The translations under genes were made by a program, and so were the position numbers. The notes under the pieces are model-generated. The model was not told where the DNA came from. It made no database searches and worked only from the letters and a program-made list of their open reading frames with translations. Shown here piece by piece: positions 5,001 through 6,729 of a stretch of 6,729 bases of DNA. Source of the stretch: Oscillospiraceae bacterium (GTDB lineage Bacteria > Bacillota > Clostridia > Oscillospirales > Acutalibacteraceae). Each line of letters starts with the position of its first letter. Position 1 is the stretch's first letter. The DNA is taken from positions 1-6,729 of the forward strand of contig WRDE01000114.1 in the NCBI GenBank assembly GCA_009783605.1. Direction: 5' to 3'.

Positions 5001-6729
5001 TCAGCAGCTGGGTGACCCCTTCGCTCTCCCGGCCGTCAGCCGCCACGGCGGTGACCCGGAAGGTGAACTGATCGGCGGTCGGCGAGAACTGGAAGCCGCC
5101 CGCATAGGTGCCGTTTTTCGGCGCGGTGAAATCCAGCTCCTCGCCCACGTTGGCCAGCAGCGTGTAATCCGGCTGGCTCCCCTCGGCCACATAGACATTA
5201 TAGCTGGCCGCGTCCGGGCTGGCATTCCAGCTCAGCTGCGCGCCGGCGCTGTTGGTGGACAGCTGCAGGTCGGCGGGGGGCGCGGTCTTGGTGAAGGCCG
5301 GGATATCGGTGACGGTATAGGTCTCCCCCTTGACGGTGGGGAAGCTGATCAGATCGGTGCCGTCGGCGGTGAAGCTGACGGTATTGCCTTTGGAGTCCTT
5401 CACGACCGCGCCGGCGATATTGAAATATTTCAGCGCGCAGACCTCGCCGGCGTTGGATTTCACGGCAAACTGCTGCGCCTGCTGATTGCTCCATACCGCG
5501 TCCACTTCGAAGCCGCCCCGGGCGGTCAGGCCGCGGAAGGAGCCGGTAGCCCATTTGTCGGGGCGGGAGGGCAGCAGCGAGATGAAGCCCTCGTGGCTGC
5601 CCAACAGCATCTCGGCCACGCCGGCGGTGGCGGCGAAGTTGGCGTCGATCTGGAACGGGGCGTGCATCCCCCAGAGGTTTTCATAAACGCTGGTGCGGAT
5701 CAGATTGCGGTAGAGTGCGTATGCCCGGTTGCCGTCGGCCATCCGCGCCCAGAAGTTGAATTTGTGGCCGATAGCCCAGCCGGTGCCGCCGTCGCCGCGT
5801 TCGTTGAGGGTCACCTTGGCGCCGTCGAACCAGTGGGGTGTGGTGCTGTTGATGACGGTGCCGGGATACAGCCCGATCAGGTTGGAGATGTGGCGGTGGG
5901 TCGGGTCGCCGATAGAAGCGCCGGTAGCCCCGTTGACGAGATAGAAACTCTCCTCGCGGTATTCCTTGACCTGCCCGCTCCGGCCGATGATGACCGGCTC
6001 CAATTTGTTGATCTGGTCCTTGAGCAGATTCTCGAAGCTGGTATACACAGTGCCGAGCTTGCCGTTCGGATTGTTGATAACGCTGGTGCTGTAGCTGTTG
6101 ATGGGGTTGTTGTATACCGGCAGGTTGCCGTAGTTGGCGAAGGCGCTGTTGAACAGGGCCTGGTCAAAGCCGAGCAGCCCGGTCAGCTGGGATGCCGTGA
6201 AATTGGCCTTCAGCGCGTCGATACCGGCCAGCGCGGTGCGGTACACGTCGTATACCATCTGCTGGTCAAAAGCGGTGCCGATGGTGCGGTAATAATCCGG
6301 GCGGGTTCCGGGATGGTTCTGGTTCTTCCCGTTCTGTTCCGGGGACGCGGACTCCTTCACCAAAAAGGTATCGCCCGCTTTGACTAAGGTTTTGGACAGG
6401 AAGTTGGCCATCTCGGACACCGCCGGATAGGTGACGTCCTTCAGAATGTTCGGATCCCGGGTGAAGTCGTAGTATTCCCAGAACAGGCTGGTGGTCATGC
6501 CGCCGGTGCCGGGTCCGGAATGGGTATCGGTCTCGGGCGCGCCCGCCCGGTAGGGCCAGGTGCCGGTCCCGATGGCCCAGCCGTTCAGGCCCTGGTTGTT
6601 GCCGGCCTTGACGCCGGTGTTGACCGCGGCGTTGCTCAACGCGCCGGTGGTGCCGGTGACGGTGCCGGTGCCGAGATAGCTGTCGGCGTTCTGCCGGGCC
6701 GCGCCGCGGAACGCCGCGTTATAGTCCGC
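2098..6729 (-). CDS. Giant modular GH95-type glycosidase (alpha-L-fucosidase family) with dockerin-like tail; 5' end outside window
   Basis: This is a predicted secreted glycosidase; GH95 enzymes mostly release alpha-1,2-linked L-fucose, some L-galactose, by inversion. The frame is open to the right edge, so the signal peptide and the N-terminal part of the domain are missing. Of the product, 1543 residues are visible, numbered here from the edge. GH95 region (1-480): the general-acid segment SASPEQ (Glu131), THRHISNLIGLYPG (277-290), RGDGGTGW (311-318), HAPFQIDANF (His356, Asp362), then LLPSRPDKW and a beta-rich end. Accessory modules follow: FN3-like 485-578 and 579-666; discoidin/CBM32-like 671-820; alpha-helical FIVAR-like 825-1040; chitobiase-C-terminal-like with YYTIDGSTPT 1042-1125; second discoidin-like 1127-1286; cadherin-like 1294-1380; Ig-like 1385-1473; dockerin-like pair 1474-1540. 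The TTG at 6639 is not the real start, since conserved sequence continues upstream of it. The gene stands alone before a strong terminator. Substrate specificity is uncertain because several family motifs are altered. Confidence 0.93.
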   Translation of the reverse strand, partial: ADYNAAFRGAARQNADSYLGTGTVTGTTGALSNAAVNTGVKAGNNQGLNGWAIGTGTWPYRAGAPETDTHSGPGTGGMTTSLFWEYYDFTRDPNILKDVTYPAVSEMANFLSKTLVKAGDTFLVKESASPEQNGKNQNHPGTRPDYYRTIGTAFDQQMVYDVYRTALAGIDALKANFTASQLTGLLGFDQALFNSAFANYGNLPVYNNPINSYSTSVINNPNGKLGTVYTSFENLLKDQINKLEPVIIGRSGQVKEYREESFYLVNGATGASIGDPTHRHISNLIGLYPGTVINSTTPHWFDGAKVTLNERGDGGTGWAIGHKFNFWARMADGNRAYALYRNLIRTSVYENLWGMHAPFQIDANFAATAGVAEMLLGSHEGFISLLPSRPDKWATGSFRGLTARGGFEVDAVWSNQQAQQFAVKSNAGEVCALKYFNIAGAVVKDSKGNTVSFTADGTDLISFPTVKGETYTVTDIPAFTKTAPPADLQLSTNSAGAQLSWNASPDAASYNVYVAEGSQPDYTLLANVGEELDFTAPKNGTYAGGFQFSPTADQFTFRVTAVAADGRESEGVTQLLIPPLAPASAAGVFGSGGVLGVTVTLDPRAVASSYKLYERVGTTSTYNQIAVSDYPILYATGTDSAREYYVTAYNAFTGESARARVTPQTTQPAIDNVFKGKPFTFAAKGGVDVALDSHPIARIVDGDRTSRFAMDDGKWNNVASPRTFTLEIDLLNEYALDSITFYEFQERTTTYEFRVWSQGKWTDIPASGWSKSAVTSQSNPENTRIYTITFTNPKPVAEKIQVILGGNSAPTFYEIECKTAVTAAVDKSALLALIHEADAVDRQKGFGVNWPPAKYTEYTTAKSNALTTLTSGAADQNRVNANITALRAILDQADALSRAALPDLIAKAEAYIAGKTGLEKQVAQALINTVLAEAKAVTSAAPLADVHTALYKLNTALNKADAEIGARTALFGLIADAAQFLQNMNTSSPLHDPVLEQEIKDAKAFAEQVSAADSPMAALSEVLFAANRLQKAMDAYTTAAGAELTLSLPDGGIFTAAQTLTLTCPSGNITDFYYTIDGSTPTTASRKVLDKAISLPHGFYTLKAAGFINNAAVTNIAEAKFFVVKTDNVVRGATMTATSSLADPPVSVPEFAPASAADGSVSSRWANQGGSPMWLQADIGRQVTVDTVIIHDFLEAVDPTTRLGSNFTIQVQSGASWQTLYTGSAEIIGTVPLGSAAGITGGLKQRAGEQRQVYAIKLAAPVTGQVFRLNDMGGGATIWEFELYEPDTTPPPSNDANLSALSVSPGTLTPAFNPATLNYAVSLPAGTNSITVSATANHAEAKISGDGVRALIPGVNTLPVAVLAQDETTTRTYTITVTVGEPLPGTPPTITGPAGMTVRGKYEAVSTDPFVIGGTAPVTVTKTSGDGKIVWNSDTLSLDIQAGLAPGVYETVLKASNGIAPDAECTFILTVALPWGNVSGSGTLNISDARMVLQHLVDKIKLSEELQDLADVDGKDGVTITDARLILQRLVEKIPAFPREITP

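Noticed and set aside
3640..6387. 915-codon open frame on the plus strand opposite the glycosidase gene
   Set aside because: The minus strand encodes clear domains throughout. The plus-strand translation is Gly/Arg/Ala-rich low complexity with no motif, as expected from the antisense of a GC-rich gene whose codon bias removes stops.
6645..6674. Gly/Thr-rich repetitive codons near the right edge, considered as a repeat element
   Set aside because: They encode a low-complexity stretch (GTGTVTGTTG) inside the open glycosidase frame. The bases are irregular repeats of GGTGCCGGTG type with no sign of a mobile or regulatory element.

Overview
The window looks like chromosomal DNA of an anaerobic, Gram-positive, GC-rich Clostridia-type bacterium (Bacillota). 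This is inferred from three things: a very large modular secreted glycosidase ending in a dockerin-like module, a compact Gram-positive-style signal peptidase I, and strong GGAGG-type ribosome binding sites with a near-consensus sigma-A-like promoter. No RNA genes, insertion sequences, CRISPR arrays or integrase genes are visible.

Layout, left to right. Bases 1-974 (+) hold the 3' part of a gene for an unrecognised polytopic membrane protein; its beginning is outside the window. It converges with, and overlaps by 74 bases, a leftward two-gene operon. That operon is transcribed from a well-formed promoter at 1860-1888 and encodes a 106-residue acidic protein with a C-terminal coiled coil (1518-1838), then a signal peptidase I homologue (901-1512). 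Bases 1839-2097 are intergenic and contain the operon promoter, a perfect 17-bp hairpin terminator (2041-2079) and a tandem 8-bp repeat. Bases 2098-6729 (-) are the 3' 4.6 kb of one huge gene whose start lies beyond the right edge. Its product carries a GH95-type (alpha-L-fucosidase family) catalytic domain followed by a string of accessory modules: two fibronectin-III-like domains, two discoidin/CBM32-like domains flanking an alpha-helical FIVAR-like stretch and a chitobiase-C-terminal-like domain, a cadherin-like domain, an Ig-like domain and a C-terminal dockerin-like pair.

How the parts may work together. The glycosidase is expected to be exported and to release terminal fucose (or a similar deoxy/L-sugar) from host, plant or microbial glycans, with lectin-like modules holding it on its substrate and the dockerin-like tail anchoring it to a scaffold or surface. 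The signal peptidase homologue would be a natural export partner, but nothing ties it specifically to this enzyme. It also has glycine where the nucleophilic serine is expected. The two most interesting points are this active-site anomaly and the degenerate calcium loops of the dockerin-like tail. I see no clearly new multi-gene system in the window.
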